The position numbers and the translations under genes were made by a program. Positions 1 to 9,059 of a stretch of DNA of 64,000 nucleotides are shown in pieces; the first letter of the stretch is position 1, and each line of letters begins with the position of its first letter. The notes beneath the pieces were generated by a model that saw only the letters and a list, made by a program, of their open reading frames with translations, was not told the DNA's origin and ran no database searches. The stretch comes from JABMMZ01 sp044357345 (GTDB taxonomy: Bacteria; Bacteroidota; Bacteroidia; NS11-12g; UBA955), in contig JBIKPR010000005.1 in assembly GCA_044357345.1 (NCBI GenBank), forward strand, positions 1-64,000, given 5' to 3'.

Positions 1-263
1 ATTACTTTAATACCATAAATACGTTTAACTTCTTCAATATATTCGATGTTTACTGGCAGGTCTGAACTGTCGATTTGAATGCCGAATTTTTCTCTTCTTT
101 TGATCGCCTTAGAGGATAAAAATTCTTCCGGTTTGTTGATTTTAAAACTTGAATTTTTGTTGCTAAAGTATACAAAATAATATAAACTTGAGTCTTTAGA
201 ATGGGCAATTAAAGGATTGAAAACTTTAAGAAATAAAGCGAATAATACAAACCTAAGGAACAT
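1..263 (-). CDS. Subtilisin-like (S8 family) serine protease, N-terminal fragment
   Basis: Incomplete at the window edge; the first 87 codons are present. Reading leftward from the ATG at 263 gives a hydrophobic signal peptide (MFLRFVLFALFLKVFNPLIA), then YYFVYFSNKN, then EEFLSSKAIKRREK and DSSDLPVN. In Bacteroidota S8 proteases the mature N-terminus typically reads 'Y-F-V-Y-F-x-D-K ... P-x-E-F-L-S-x-R-A-I-x-R-R ... I-D-x-x-D-L-P-V', and this matches closely. The catalytic Asp/His/Ser would lie beyond the edge, so activity cannot be judged. The start overlaps the end of the preceding lipoprotein gene by 11 bases, which suggests one operon of three genes. The family assignment rests on the N-terminal motif only. 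Confidence 0.7.
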   Translation of the reverse strand, partial: MFLRFVLFALFLKVFNPLIAHSKDSSLYYFVYFSNKNSSFKINKPEEFLSSKAIKRREKFGIQIDSSDLPVNIEYIEEVKRIYGIKV

Positions 264-918
264 GCTTTAATAATTTATAGTTAATTCTTCTCCCTCTTTG
301 TAGGGTTCCAATTTTATCAATAAATACGATGTTCTTGTATACCAAGCCAATTTGTTTTACATATACTTCTTTATACGCTCTTTCTTTAATCGAGTTGCTC
401 ACCACTACACCTTCTACAGTAATTGAACTGTCGTACTTTATATTGTTTATACTATATGGTTTGTGAAAAGAGGTGTAAAACACATTATTGACGTATTCCA
501 TATTAAATTCATTTGAGTTCCAAATGGCATCATTGCTAATAGGGAAGGATATAATTGATTTTCTTGTGTTGTTTTCAATTCTCTCAATTGAATTTACATC
601 AATAGAGATGTACCAAGTGTTGACATAGGACCAATTTAATGTGTCATTGCTTCTGGAATATCTGTCAATCCTAATAGAATTTCGACCTAGGTTGTCTTTG
701 AATAAAGATTCATTTAATTCTTTCAACTGATAATTAAACGTATCAATTGTATTTTTAAAATCATCATATACAATTTCTTGAACTGAATATTCAGAATAAG
801 AACCTATTTTTTTTGATATGTAGTTCTTGTCATTTGAATAGTCAATACTTTCAAACTTGTCTTTTTGACAGGCAAAAAAGAATACAGCAAATAGTATGTA
901 AATTAAGCGTATCCTCAA
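253..918 (-). CDS. Predicted lipoprotein, paralogue of its upstream neighbour
   Basis: 221 residues with a short lipoprotein signal ending in a cysteine at residue 17 (LFAVFFFAC), so probably attached to a membrane. No known domain recognised. It shares a pattern with the upstream gene: KIGSYSEYS...IVYDDFKNTIDTF here against KIGDIHYYQ...VVYDLFKRKIDTF there, and EVYVKQIGLVY against EVYAKNIGLVY near the C-terminus. The two are therefore tandem paralogues. The start codon is TTG at 918, overlapping the upstream stop (TTGA, 4 bases); no ATG lies near the signal peptide, so translational coupling is likely. Function unknown. Confidence 0.75.
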   Translation of the reverse strand: MRIRLIYILFAVFFFACQKDKFESIDYSNDKNYISKKIGSYSEYSVQEIVYDDFKNTIDTFNYQLKELNESLFKDNLGRNSIRIDRYSRSNDTLNWSYVNTWYISIDVNSIERIENNTRKSIISFPISNDAIWNSNEFNMEYVNNVFYTSFHKPYSINNIKYDSSITVEGVVVSNSIKERAYKEVYVKQIGLVYKNIVFIDKIGTLQRGRRINYKLLKHVP

Positions 919-1595
919 TTCTTTAATCTAACTGTGGTTATGCTGCCGCTTAAGAAACTAGAATCATCCAATGAATTCGTGTTTTCTAAATATCGATATA
1001 CCAATCCAATGTTTTTGGCATAAACTTCTACTCTTGTTAAATTTACCCTCCCCAATTGTGGTTTGTTCATTTTAACCGAAACACAATTACTGTATGGGTT
1101 AATTCCATTGTAAAAGCTTGTAAATATAGAAGTGAATTTAACAGCTAATGGATCGTAATTGTTGAACATATTAATATCCCAAGTGTATGAAGATCCCTTT
1201 GTTTTATAAGAAGCAATTGGAAAAATCATTTTTAATTCGGTATTGTTATCCAATTGTTCAAACGCATAATTGTCTATAATTTTCCTCTCTAAAGATCGAA
1301 AAACTTCCCATTTGATGCTGTTGTCATTATACCGACTTAATTCAATTCTGTATACAGTGTCATTGCTTGTATTTGTGTATTTTTCAACCACCTCTTCTCT
1401 AACTACACTTGAAAAGGTATCGATTTTCCTTTTGAACAAATCGTATACCACCGTGTCAATTTGATAATAATGAATGTCTCCAATTTTAGTAGGGAAATAT
1501 TCTATGCCTTTTGATACGGTCTCTTCCGTGCTTGTCCGACACGAATAAATAGTCAATATTAATGTCAAGCAAAAAAATAAGCGCGTTTTAATCAT
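915..1595 (-). CDS. Predicted lipoprotein, first gene of the paralogous pair
   Basis: 226 residues from the ATG at 1595: MIKTRLFFCLTLILTIYSC is a good lipoprotein signal with the lipid-bearing Cys at residue 19. A longer frame reaches 1628, but it would read through a likely promoter -7 element at 1607-1614, so the internal ATG is preferred. No recognised domain. It is related along its length to the following gene (shared I-D-T-F segment near residue 60 and E-V-Y-A-K-N-I-G-L-V-Y near the C-terminus). It is probably the first gene of a minus-strand operon ending in the S8 protease. Function unknown. Confidence 0.75.
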   Translation of the reverse strand: MIKTRLFFCLTLILTIYSCRTSTEETVSKGIEYFPTKIGDIHYYQIDTVVYDLFKRKIDTFSSVVREEVVEKYTNTSNDTVYRIELSRYNDNSIKWEVFRSLERKIIDNYAFEQLDNNTELKMIFPIASYKTKGSSYTWDINMFNNYDPLAVKFTSIFTSFYNGINPYSNCVSVKMNKPQLGRVNLTRVEVYAKNIGLVYRYLENTNSLDDSSFLSGSITTVRLKN

Positions 1596-1606
1596 ATTTA
1601 GTGTTA

Positions 1607-1614
1607 CAAATTTA
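1607..1614 (-). promoter_or_regulatory. Bacteroidota -7 element for the lipoprotein operon
   Basis: TAAATTTG on the minus strand fits TAnnTTTG and lies 11 bases before the ATG at 1595. No well-spaced -33 TTG was found, so support is partial. Confidence 0.4.
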
Positions 1615-1656
1615 AGCATAAACCGCAAATTCAGCGTAATATTGCAGTAATTTTTT

Positions 1657-2538
1657 ATGACACTATTGGACGGTAAACAGACAGCTCAATTCATTAAGGA
1701 TGAAATTCGTACAGAATTGGAGTTAATTTCTCTTAAAGGATTTCGAAAACCTCATTTGGTTGCAATACTTGTAGGAAATGATGGAGCCAGCAGAACATAT
1801 GTAGACAGCAAAGAAAGGAACAGCATAGCTTTAGGTTTTAATTCTACCGTGCTTAGATTGCCTGAATTAACCAGTCAAGATGAATTAATTGCAATTGTTA
1901 AGAAATACAATATTGACACTGAAATTGATGGGATAATTGTTCAGTCACCACTTCCTAAACATATTGAGGAAAAAACAATCACCCAAACAATTAACCCTAA
2001 TAAAGATGTTGATGGTTTTCATGACATCAATATGGGCAAATTAGCAAAAGGTGATGAAGGTTTTGTTTCAGCTACTCCACTAGGTATTACGATGATGCTC
2101 AAAGCATATAATATTGAAACCTCAGGTAAGCATTGTGTTGTTGTAGGGCGAAGTAACATCGTTGGAAGACCTATGAGTTTATTGATGTCCGCTAATACAA
2201 AAATTGGCAATTGTACCGTTACTCTTTGCCACAGCAAAACTGTAGATATCGCTAGCTTTACAAAGCAAGCTGACATTCTTATTGTTGCATTAGGGAAACC
2301 TGGATTCATAAATGCAGATATGGTTAAACCAGGTGCAATAGTTATTGATGTCGGTATTACCAGAATCGATGACTTGAATAGAAAATCAGGATTTTATCTC
2401 AAAGGAGATGTGGATTTTGATTCAGTGAAAAATGTAGCATCCTACTTGACACCAGTCCCAGGTGGCGTGGGACTAATGACTATCGCTGCCCTTTTAAGCA
2501 ATACCTTTAAATCGTATAAACTTCACCTGGGTATATGA
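1657..2538 (+). CDS. folD: Bifunctional methylenetetrahydrofolate dehydrogenase / cyclohydrolase
   Basis: 293 residues, normal length. FolD oxidises 5,10-methylene-THF with NADP+ and hydrolyses the methenyl product to 10-formyl-THF, in the cytoplasm. Visible signatures: the catalytic Y48-x-x-x-K52 (YVDSK), QSPLP at 96-100, KDVDGF at 116-121, the nucleotide loop GRSNIVGRP at 164-172 and the closing PVPGGVG near residue 270. It is transcribed divergently from the lipoprotein operon. Its stop overlaps the ATG of queE (ATGA), so the two are translationally coupled. A near-match -7 element (TAATATTG, 1637-1644) precedes the ATG. Confidence 0.97.
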   Translation: MTLLDGKQTAQFIKDEIRTELELISLKGFRKPHLVAILVGNDGASRTYVDSKERNSIALGFNSTVLRLPELTSQDELIAIVKKYNIDTEIDGIIVQSPLPKHIEEKTITQTINPNKDVDGFHDINMGKLAKGDEGFVSATPLGITMMLKAYNIETSGKHCVVVGRSNIVGRPMSLLMSANTKIGNCTVTLCHSKTVDIASFTKQADILIVALGKPGFINADMVKPGAIVIDVGITRIDDLNRKSGFYLKGDVDFDSVKNVASYLTPVPGGVGLMTIAALLSNTFKSYKLHLGI

Positions 2539-3146
2539 GCAATCTAGATGTTTTATATCCAGTAATGGAACATTTTTACACCATTCAAGGTGAGGGTTAT
2601 TATACTGGTCATGCTGCATATTTTGTTCGTTTGGGTGGATGCAATATTGGCTGCGTTTGGTGCGATGTTAAAGACAGCTGGGATGCAGATTCGCATCCGA
2701 AAATTAGTGTTCAAAATATTATCGAAGATGTAAAAAGGAGTGGAGCTCAAATTTGTGTTATCACAGGAGGTGAACCTGCAATGCACAATTTAATTCCATT
2801 AATTCAAGAACTGAAAGCGAATAATATTCGTTCTCATATAGAAACTTCGGGTGCTTACCCTTTGTCAGGAAACCCAGATTGGATATGTCTTTCACCTAAA
2901 AAATTTAAATTTCCAATACCTGAAACATTGGCAATAGCTAATGAATTTAAACCAATTGTTTTTCATCAAAGTGATATTCAATGGGCAGAGTCGTTTATCC
3001 CAAATTTAAATTCCAAATGCAAATTATACTTGCAAACTGAATGGTCTAAATCGGATTTGAATTTGCCGTTAATTATCAATTTCGTCAAAGCCAATCCTCA
3101 GTGGAAAATTTCTTTGCAAACCCACAAATACTTAAATATACCCTAG
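2535..3146 (+). CDS. queE: 7-carboxy-7-deazaguanine synthase (radical SAM)
   Basis: 203 residues. QueE is a radical SAM enzyme that contracts 6-carboxytetrahydropterin to 7-carboxy-7-deazaguanine, on the route to queuosine and preQ0-derived bases. The iron-sulfur cysteines are C36, C40 and C43 (CX3CX2C), with the usual FYTIQGEG lead-in at residues 14-21 and a GGEP SAM-binding motif near residue 78. It overlaps folD by four bases. Other queuosine genes are not in the window. The pairing with folD is plausible because both are pterin-related, but this is inference. Confidence 0.93.
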   Translation: MSNLDVLYPVMEHFYTIQGEGYYTGHAAYFVRLGGCNIGCVWCDVKDSWDADSHPKISVQNIIEDVKRSGAQICVITGGEPAMHNLIPLIQELKANNIRSHIETSGAYPLSGNPDWICLSPKKFKFPIPETLAIANEFKPIVFHQSDIQWAESFIPNLNSKCKLYLQTEWSKSDLNLPLIINFVKANPQWKISLQTHKYLNIP

Positions 3147-3249
3147 TATTAATTTGATCGTATTAAAACGAAAGATGCAAGAACTTGAATTTCGAAAAAT
3201 CTTGTCGTTGTAATTTCAGTTTTATTTCAGCAAATTTGCATTTTACAAA

Positions 3250-3849
3250 ATGAAAAATAGTCCTTCAGGAAATACTTGGTTGAAAACAATTCTCTTAGCA
3301 GCAATTGTGTTGGCAGTTTATCTTTTCCTTTCAATGGTATTTACCGGTTGGTACACCAGACATGGTCAAAGCATAAAAGTGCCAAAAGTATCAGGAATGC
3401 CTATTGAAAATGCAACTGAACTGCTCGATGACAATGATTTGGAATTGGTGATTATTGATTCAGTGTACAACGAAGATATGAAACCAAATACCATCGTTGA
3501 ACAAGATCCTTTGCCTGATTTAAATGTGAAGCCAGGCCGTAAAATTTATGTAACAGTTAACACAGGAATTGTTCCCAAAGTTAAAATGCCCAAACTAATT
3601 AATGGATCTTCCAATTTAGCAAAAGTATTGTTACAGAATTCAGGATTGAAACTCGGCAGAGTAGATTCGGTTAAAAGCACCTTTGGCCCAGGATTGGTTA
3701 TAAGACAAAAATATAAAGGACGCGATATTACACCAAATACACAACTTGATAAAGGTGCCATTATTGATATTGTAGTGTCTAAAAAAATGTCTTTAGCCGA
3801 CACCAGCATAATTGAAGCGCCTAGCCCCGATAATATTGAAGGATTGTAA
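3250..3849 (+). CDS. Membrane-anchored PASTA-domain protein
   Basis: 199 residues. One transmembrane helix (about residues 12-32) is followed by two to three PASTA-type repeats: VPKVSGMPIENATELLDDNDL, then a P-K-L-I-N-G-x-S repeat (about 112-180) ending in IIDIVVSKK. PASTA domains bind peptidoglycan or peptides outside the cytoplasmic membrane in many bacteria. Unlike Ser/Thr kinases or PBPs with PASTA tails, this protein has no catalytic domain, so it is probably a small periplasmic, envelope-sensing or scaffold protein. The gene stands between queE and a T9SS cargo gene with no clear functional link. Confidence 0.85.
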   Translation: MKNSPSGNTWLKTILLAAIVLAVYLFLSMVFTGWYTRHGQSIKVPKVSGMPIENATELLDDNDLELVIIDSVYNEDMKPNTIVEQDPLPDLNVKPGRKIYVTVNTGIVPKVKMPKLINGSSNLAKVLLQNSGLKLGRVDSVKSTFGPGLVIRQKYKGRDITPNTQLDKGAIIDIVVSKKMSLADTSIIEAPSPDNIEGL

Positions 3850-3872
3850 TTTTTATATCAAATAAACAATAA

Positions 3873-5834
3873 ATGCATAAATATAAAGTTACAATGACAT
3901 CTATGAGGATTTTTATTTTTGCTTTTTTTGTTTTTTTTTCTCTGCAACTTTTTTCACAAGGTCCTGTTTTGTCTAATTTAAATAGAAATATTTATTTGAA
4001 TAAACCAAATAGTCAAAACAGTTCAAAGAGAAGCATAACTGATACCATTCAACTTCCTTTTTTCGAAGATTTTACCAGCAGCACTGTTTATCCAAATATG
4101 AAATATTGGAGAGATAGTTTGGTTTATATTAATAATCAATTTTCCGTTTCACCCCCTAGCTACGGAGTTGCGACCTTCGATAATTTAGATAAAAAGGGAA
4201 AACCATATCAATCTCTAAATGGTTTAACCCACAACCACAGTGACTCTCTTACCTCTAATTTTATTAATTTAAAGAATTATAAAAACGGATTAAACACCAT
4301 AAGCTATTCAGTTGCCGATTCTATCTATTTAAGTTTCTTTTACCAAACCCAAGGTATTGGTGATCCTTTGGATAAGTCAGATTCATTGGTCTTGAAATTT
4401 AAAGACCTCAATGGGTTTTGGAAAACTGTTTGGAAAACAACAGGTGGTTCAGTTAAACCTTTTAAACAGGTATTGGTAGGCGTTTTAAGTCCCAATTATT
4501 TGAACTCTAATTTTCAATTTAGATTTGTCAATTATGGAAAAACGACCGGAAACATGAACCAATGGCATATCGATTATATCCGAATGAAAAGTTCTAGAAA
4601 TAGATACGACACATTGGTAAATGATGTGGCAATAAATGCGGAGCCTATAGGTCCATTGCAAATATACGAAAGTATGCCTTACGACCATTTTAAAGCAAAC
4701 GCCCCATTCAATCAGTCTGCTTTTCACACAGTTAAATTAAGAAATAACAACAACACATCTGTTAACGTTCAATACAAATGTGAAGTGAGAAATGTTTACA
4801 ATAAAATAATTGTCTCATACCCTTTGAGCTCATCTGCAAGAAATGTCAATCGATTCAGCGATAGCAGCGAAAATTTCACTTCGTTTAGATTTGATACTTT
4901 GTCAGGAAAATCTCCTCTGTTGAAATTAAAATATACCATTGCGCCTTTGGCAAATGATTTTACGCCTGATAACTACAACAGCATAGGCAACAACAACGAA
5001 TACACCAAAACAGTTAAATTCAACAATTATTTTGCCTACGATGATGGTTCTGCAGAAGGTGGTTATGGATTAGATTATGGTTCTTTACCTGCAGGGCCTG
5101 GATATGCTGCAATAAAATTCTCTTCCTTCAAACCTGATACACTTAGAGGTATTTCAGTCTTTTTTAACCGCTCCATTGCCGATGTTCAATTCAAATCTTT
5201 TAATTTAATTGTTTGGAAAACAATCAGCGAACCTCCCGCTAACAACACCAATTCAGACATCATTTTAAAGCGCGTAAGCATTCCTAGTACTGTTTATACC
5301 GATTCAATCAACGGATTTACAAACTTTATTTTTGATACCGCTGTCTTGTTGCCACAAGGTTCATTTTTTATAGGCTGGCAACAAAACACCAATTTTATTT
5401 TAAATGTTGGTTATGACAACAACTATAAATATGCAAAATCTGGGGGAACAAATCCAAATTTATTCTACAACCTAAACGGTTATTGGGAAAAAGTTAGCAC
5501 TAACATTACTGGCGCTGTAATGATGAGACCACTTGTTGGACGTGAAATAAAAGTTAATAACCCCTCAAATATTCTTGGAGATATAAAAGCCCCTAATATT
5601 ACTATTTACCCAAATCCATCGTCCAACAACGATGTGGTTTTTGTGAAAGCCTCAAGCCAAATTCGATCCATTAAAATTTACGATTGCCAAGGTAAACTTC
5701 AACTTGAAGTGCAAGATGAAAACATTGAAAAACTAAATATAAGCAATCTAAACAATGGTATTTATTTCTTTGAAATAATAGATGAATTTAACCAAACCAG
5801 TTTTCAAAAATGGATCAAACAATCTTATGAATGA
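3873..5834 (+). CDS. T9SS type A sorting-domain secreted protein
   Basis: 653 residues. The signal peptide (MRIFIFAFFVFFSLQLFSQ) may start at the third Met (3903) rather than at 3873; the second candidate is 3894. The middle has no catalytic motif I recognise; segments such as LPFFEDFTSS and the YDDGSAEGGYGL stretch near residue 390 are typical of large secreted Bacteroidota proteins of unknown role. The last 70-80 residues form a type A T9SS sorting domain: ITIYPNPSS, then KIYDCQGKL, then LNISNLNNGIYFFEI. The protein is therefore exported through the outer membrane by T9SS and anchored or released. It overlaps the rhodanese start by eight bases. Confidence 0.85.
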   Translation: MHKYKVTMTSMRIFIFAFFVFFSLQLFSQGPVLSNLNRNIYLNKPNSQNSSKRSITDTIQLPFFEDFTSSTVYPNMKYWRDSLVYINNQFSVSPPSYGVATFDNLDKKGKPYQSLNGLTHNHSDSLTSNFINLKNYKNGLNTISYSVADSIYLSFFYQTQGIGDPLDKSDSLVLKFKDLNGFWKTVWKTTGGSVKPFKQVLVGVLSPNYLNSNFQFRFVNYGKTTGNMNQWHIDYIRMKSSRNRYDTLVNDVAINAEPIGPLQIYESMPYDHFKANAPFNQSAFHTVKLRNNNNTSVNVQYKCEVRNVYNKIIVSYPLSSSARNVNRFSDSSENFTSFRFDTLSGKSPLLKLKYTIAPLANDFTPDNYNSIGNNNEYTKTVKFNNYFAYDDGSAEGGYGLDYGSLPAGPGYAAIKFSSFKPDTLRGISVFFNRSIADVQFKSFNLIVWKTISEPPANNTNSDIILKRVSIPSTVYTDSINGFTNFIFDTAVLLPQGSFFIGWQQNTNFILNVGYDNNYKYAKSGGTNPNLFYNLNGYWEKVSTNITGAVMMRPLVGREIKVNNPSNILGDIKAPNITIYPNPSSNNDVVFVKASSQIRSIKIYDCQGKLQLEVQDENIEKLNISNLNNGIYFFEIIDEFNQTSFQKWIKQSYE

Positions 5835-6126
5835 TATAACAGCAATAGAATTAAAACAAAGATTAAACCAAGGTGAAATTTTACATATTATCGATGTGAG
5901 AGAACCCTATGAATACGAAGAATATAATATTGGTGCGCAACTAATTCCTTTGGGCGATTTGCAAGAAAAGTTAGATGATCTTGAACATTGGAAAAGTAAT
6001 GAAGTTATTGTACACTGCAGAAGCGGAGCAAGAAGTGCTGCTGCAAAAGCATTTATGGTGCAACATGGATTTGCTAATGTGCGAAGCCTTACAGGTGGTA
6101 TGGTTGCTTTTCAAGCTTTGAATTAA
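5827..6126 (+). CDS. Rhodanese-like domain protein
   Basis: 99 residues, a single rhodanese domain. The ATG at 5827 overlaps the end of the upstream gene; a longer frame to 5782 would lie inside that gene and adds no domain sequence. Motifs: DVREPYEYEEYNI (residues 23-35) and the active-site loop C64-R-S-G-A-R-S, with the persulfide-forming Cys intact. It has no signal peptide, so it is cytoplasmic. Small rhodaneses pass sulfane sulfur between proteins. It lies nine bases ahead of a multiheme cytochrome, so a shared transcript is likely; a link to sulfur redox chemistry is inference. Confidence 0.9.
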   Translation: MNDITAIELKQRLNQGEILHIIDVREPYEYEEYNIGAQLIPLGDLQEKLDDLEHWKSNEVIVHCRSGARSAAAKAFMVQHGFANVRSLTGGMVAFQALN

Positions 6127-6134
6127 TTTGCGCT

Positions 6135-8018
6135 TTGCCGAAAAAATTAAGCGCCATATTATTAGGTTTAATTTTTATTGTTTCATTTAGTCTTTGCCGC
6201 CAAACAAAGAATCTAAGTGAAGTTTCTCCTTACCTTAACCACAACGATTCTGTTAAATATGTAGGAATTGAAACCTGCAAATCTTGTCATTTAGATAAGT
6301 ATGAAACCTTTGTCAAAACGGGCATGGGCATGAGCTTCGACTCTGCATCTATACATAAATCATCTGCAAATTTCATCAATCCAAAGCCAGTTTACGATTC
6401 GTTTCTAAACCTCTATTACCTTCCGTTTTTGAAAAACAATGTATTCTATTTAAAGGAATATAGAATGGAAAATAAAGACACTGTTTATTCTAGAACTGAG
6501 AAAATAAATTATATTGTGGGTTCTGGACACCACACCAACTCACACATGATTGAAGAAAATGGGTATGTTTTTCAAGCGCCTATTACCTTTTATACTCAAA
6601 AGGGGAAATGGGACTTGCCTCCTGGATTTGAAAATGGAAATAATACCCGCTTCAACCGTAAAATTGGTTTAGAATGCATGAGTTGTCACAATGCAATGCC
6701 TCAATTAGTTGAAGCTTCGGAAAACCAATACAATGAGCTACCACATGGCATCAATTGTGAACGTTGCCATGGTCCTGGACAAATTCACGTTCAGGAAATG
6801 AAAAAAGGGAATGTTGTAGATGTCAACAAAACGGTTGATTACACCATTGTTAATCCTGGGAAATTGTCTTGGCAAAGGCAAATTGATGTTTGTCAACGTT
6901 GCCATTTACAAGGCAATGCTGTTTTAAAACCAAATAAATCGTTTGCCAGTTTTAAACCAGGGATGGTCTTAAGTGAGACATTTGACCAATTTTCTCCCGA
7001 ATACGAAGACGGTGAAGACTTTGTTATGGCCGCACATGCTGAGAGGTTTCAGAAAAGTAAATGCTTTATAGCTAGCAATAAAAATAAATTAAATATTGAA
7101 AATGTGAAATTATCGTTTACTTGTATTTCATGCCATAATCCCCATGTTTCTGTTAGAAAAACCAATACGCTTCAATTTAACAATACCTGCAATTCTTGCC
7201 ACAATGAAAAAAAATGCACCGAAACTGTAGAGAATAGAAATAAACAAAATGACAATTGTGTATCATGCCATATGCCTATATCTGGAACCGCTGATATTCC
7301 CCATGTTTCTGTACACGATCATTATATCCGCAAGCCTAGCAAATTACCAGCAATTAAGCCAACTAAATTAAAGGGCCTAAGATGCATTACATCAAATTCG
7401 CCGGATATTAATACTGTGACCGAGGCTTATGTGTCTTATTTTGAAAAATTCGAATCCAATCCTTTTTATTTAAATAAAGCCAAAGAGTTAAGTAAAAAAT
7501 TAGATACTAAGAATCAATCTCATGTGCAAACTCTAATACATCTTTATTATCTGTCTGAGGATTACAAGGCAATTTTAAATATTGCAAACAAATACTCTGC
7601 AGAGCTTGATGCATGGACCAATTATAGAATAGCTAAAGCATTTGAAAAATTAAATAATCTTAATAAGGCCGAATCTTTTTTAGCCAAAGCGGTAGAACAA
7701 AATAGTAAATCGCTAGACTTTATTTTACAATATGCAGTGCTCGAAATCAAGCTAAATAAATGGAAACAGGCTGAATCTCTTTTGAATAACTATATAAAAT
7801 TATACAGTAAATCTGCCGAATCATGGGCTTACATCGGTCTTGTTAAATTAAAGGAGAATAAACTTTCAGAAGCTAAAAGTAATTTTATTCGCTCTTTGAA
7901 TTTAGATCCTGATCAAGCCATTGCTTTGCAAAACCTGTATCAAATTTATTTGCTTTCAAATCCTCTTGAAGCCAAAAAAATCGCGAAAAGAATTGCAGCG
8001 TTGAAAGGCAAAAAATAG
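6135..8018 (+). CDS. Exported heptaheme c-type cytochrome with C-terminal TPR repeats
   Basis: 627 residues, TTG start at 6135. An N-terminal signal sequence (about residues 7-21, ending FSLC) exports it; the Cys at 21 could be lipidated, although the lipobox is poor. Seven CXXCH heme motifs occur at about 48-52, 181-185, 208-212, 253-257, 330-334, 352-356 and 375-379. Residues from about 440 to the end form TPR repeats with a regular helical pattern. The heme region resembles cytochrome c554-like multiheme proteins. It probably moves electrons in the periplasm or at the outer membrane, with the TPRs docking a partner. Electron donor and acceptor are unknown. Confidence 0.85.
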   Translation: MPKKLSAILLGLIFIVSFSLCRQTKNLSEVSPYLNHNDSVKYVGIETCKSCHLDKYETFVKTGMGMSFDSASIHKSSANFINPKPVYDSFLNLYYLPFLKNNVFYLKEYRMENKDTVYSRTEKINYIVGSGHHTNSHMIEENGYVFQAPITFYTQKGKWDLPPGFENGNNTRFNRKIGLECMSCHNAMPQLVEASENQYNELPHGINCERCHGPGQIHVQEMKKGNVVDVNKTVDYTIVNPGKLSWQRQIDVCQRCHLQGNAVLKPNKSFASFKPGMVLSETFDQFSPEYEDGEDFVMAAHAERFQKSKCFIASNKNKLNIENVKLSFTCISCHNPHVSVRKTNTLQFNNTCNSCHNEKKCTETVENRNKQNDNCVSCHMPISGTADIPHVSVHDHYIRKPSKLPAIKPTKLKGLRCITSNSPDINTVTEAYVSYFEKFESNPFYLNKAKELSKKLDTKNQSHVQTLIHLYYLSEDYKAILNIANKYSAELDAWTNYRIAKAFEKLNNLNKAESFLAKAVEQNSKSLDFILQYAVLEIKLNKWKQAESLLNNYIKLYSKSAESWAYIGLVKLKENKLSEAKSNFIRSLNLDPDQAIALQNLYQIYLLSNPLEAKKIAKRIAALKGKK

Positions 8019-8050
8019 TCCAAGCAATAAGCCTGCAATTTCATCTTATC

Positions 8051-9007
8051 ATGTGTCGTTTAAAAACCAAGTATTTTTTTACTCCGAAATATTTAGCCTT
8101 AATTGGTTTTCTTTTTGCTTGTGAAATGCTAATGGCTCATGAAGCACGTAAAATATATCAACCGAGACGGGCCATTCCGAAATATACTTTTTCCGAACCG
8201 AAAGAAGTATTTGATTCTTCTTGGTATCAAGCTGAACGCTATAGTGTTTACCAATATCTTTATTCTTTTTTTGAGAAAAATCCCATCAATTTCAAAAGTC
8301 TTAATCAAGGGCATTTAAGTTTACATTTTAGTTATGATGGCAATGGAATGTATAAATTTGATTCAATACTAAACCCTAGCACAGCACAAACCACGAAAGT
8401 ATTTAAGTTGTTTGGTAAGAAATTTTCTTCTCCAATAATCACTGACAGCAACACTTTGACGATTGAAATATTTATCCGGAAATCAAAGAAAATATCTAAG
8501 TCCCTAGATACATTTGATTTGTTATCGACAAAGAATTCCTTTGTAAATAAAACCTTGTTCAATGTATACGAAAAAGGCATCTACACCAACAGCTCCAATG
8601 TTTTAAAGTCCATTATTGAGCCACATCAAATTAAAACTTATAAAAGTGTTTATGGTGAAGAACTTGTATTTGTAAAGGTGTTTGAACGTGCAAGTTTTAT
8701 AAGTGGTATGCATGGTTTTTTTGATTTTTTAGACAATCATATTGTAATTCCACAACAATTAAAAGAAGAGGAATTTTCTTGTCGTATGAAGATCTATTTT
8801 GAAGTTAATATTGACGGCAAAATTGAAAATGTGACAGTTGAAAGAAAGTTACCATCCGATACGTATTCAGAAAATTTGTATAAACAGATGGAAAATGAGT
8901 TGATTAGAATATTCAAAAGGCAAGTAAAATGGCGCCCTAAAAAGATCAACGGAATACCATACAAATCTATGCTTAGCCTAAATTTTAGGTTAGATTTCGA
9001 GTCTTAA
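8051..9007 (+). CDS. Exported protein with TonB C-terminal-like domain
   Basis: 318 residues. A hydrophobic stretch (about residues 14-29, ending LMAHEA) is a probable signal peptide. Residues about 240-318 look like a TonB C-terminal fold: KIYFEVNIDGKIENVTVER, then WRPKKINGIPYKSML and a final FRLDF strand. A classical TonB has a proline-rich stretch after its membrane anchor; here the middle is an unrecognised 200-residue region with no Pro-Lys repeats. It may be a periplasmic adaptor rather than an energy transducer. It follows the cytochrome by 32 bases on the same strand. Confidence 0.6.
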   Translation: MCRLKTKYFFTPKYLALIGFLFACEMLMAHEARKIYQPRRAIPKYTFSEPKEVFDSSWYQAERYSVYQYLYSFFEKNPINFKSLNQGHLSLHFSYDGNGMYKFDSILNPSTAQTTKVFKLFGKKFSSPIITDSNTLTIEIFIRKSKKISKSLDTFDLLSTKNSFVNKTLFNVYEKGIYTNSSNVLKSIIEPHQIKTYKSVYGEELVFVKVFERASFISGMHGFFDFLDNHIVIPQQLKEEEFSCRMKIYFEVNIDGKIENVTVERKLPSDTYSENLYKQMENELIRIFKRQVKWRPKKINGIPYKSMLSLNFRLDFES

Positions 9008-9040
9008 TTTAATTCAAATTTCGCATTCAAATAAATAGTG

Positions 9041-9048
9041 TAATTTTG
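9041..9048 (+). promoter_or_regulatory. Bacteroidota -7 element for the NAD(P)H-hydrate repair gene
   Basis: TAATTTTG fits TAnnTTTG and sits 12 bases ahead of the ATG at 9060. The -33 position has TTC rather than TTG, so the promoter is only moderately supported. Confidence 0.4.
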
Positions 9049-9059
9049 ATGTTTATTTA

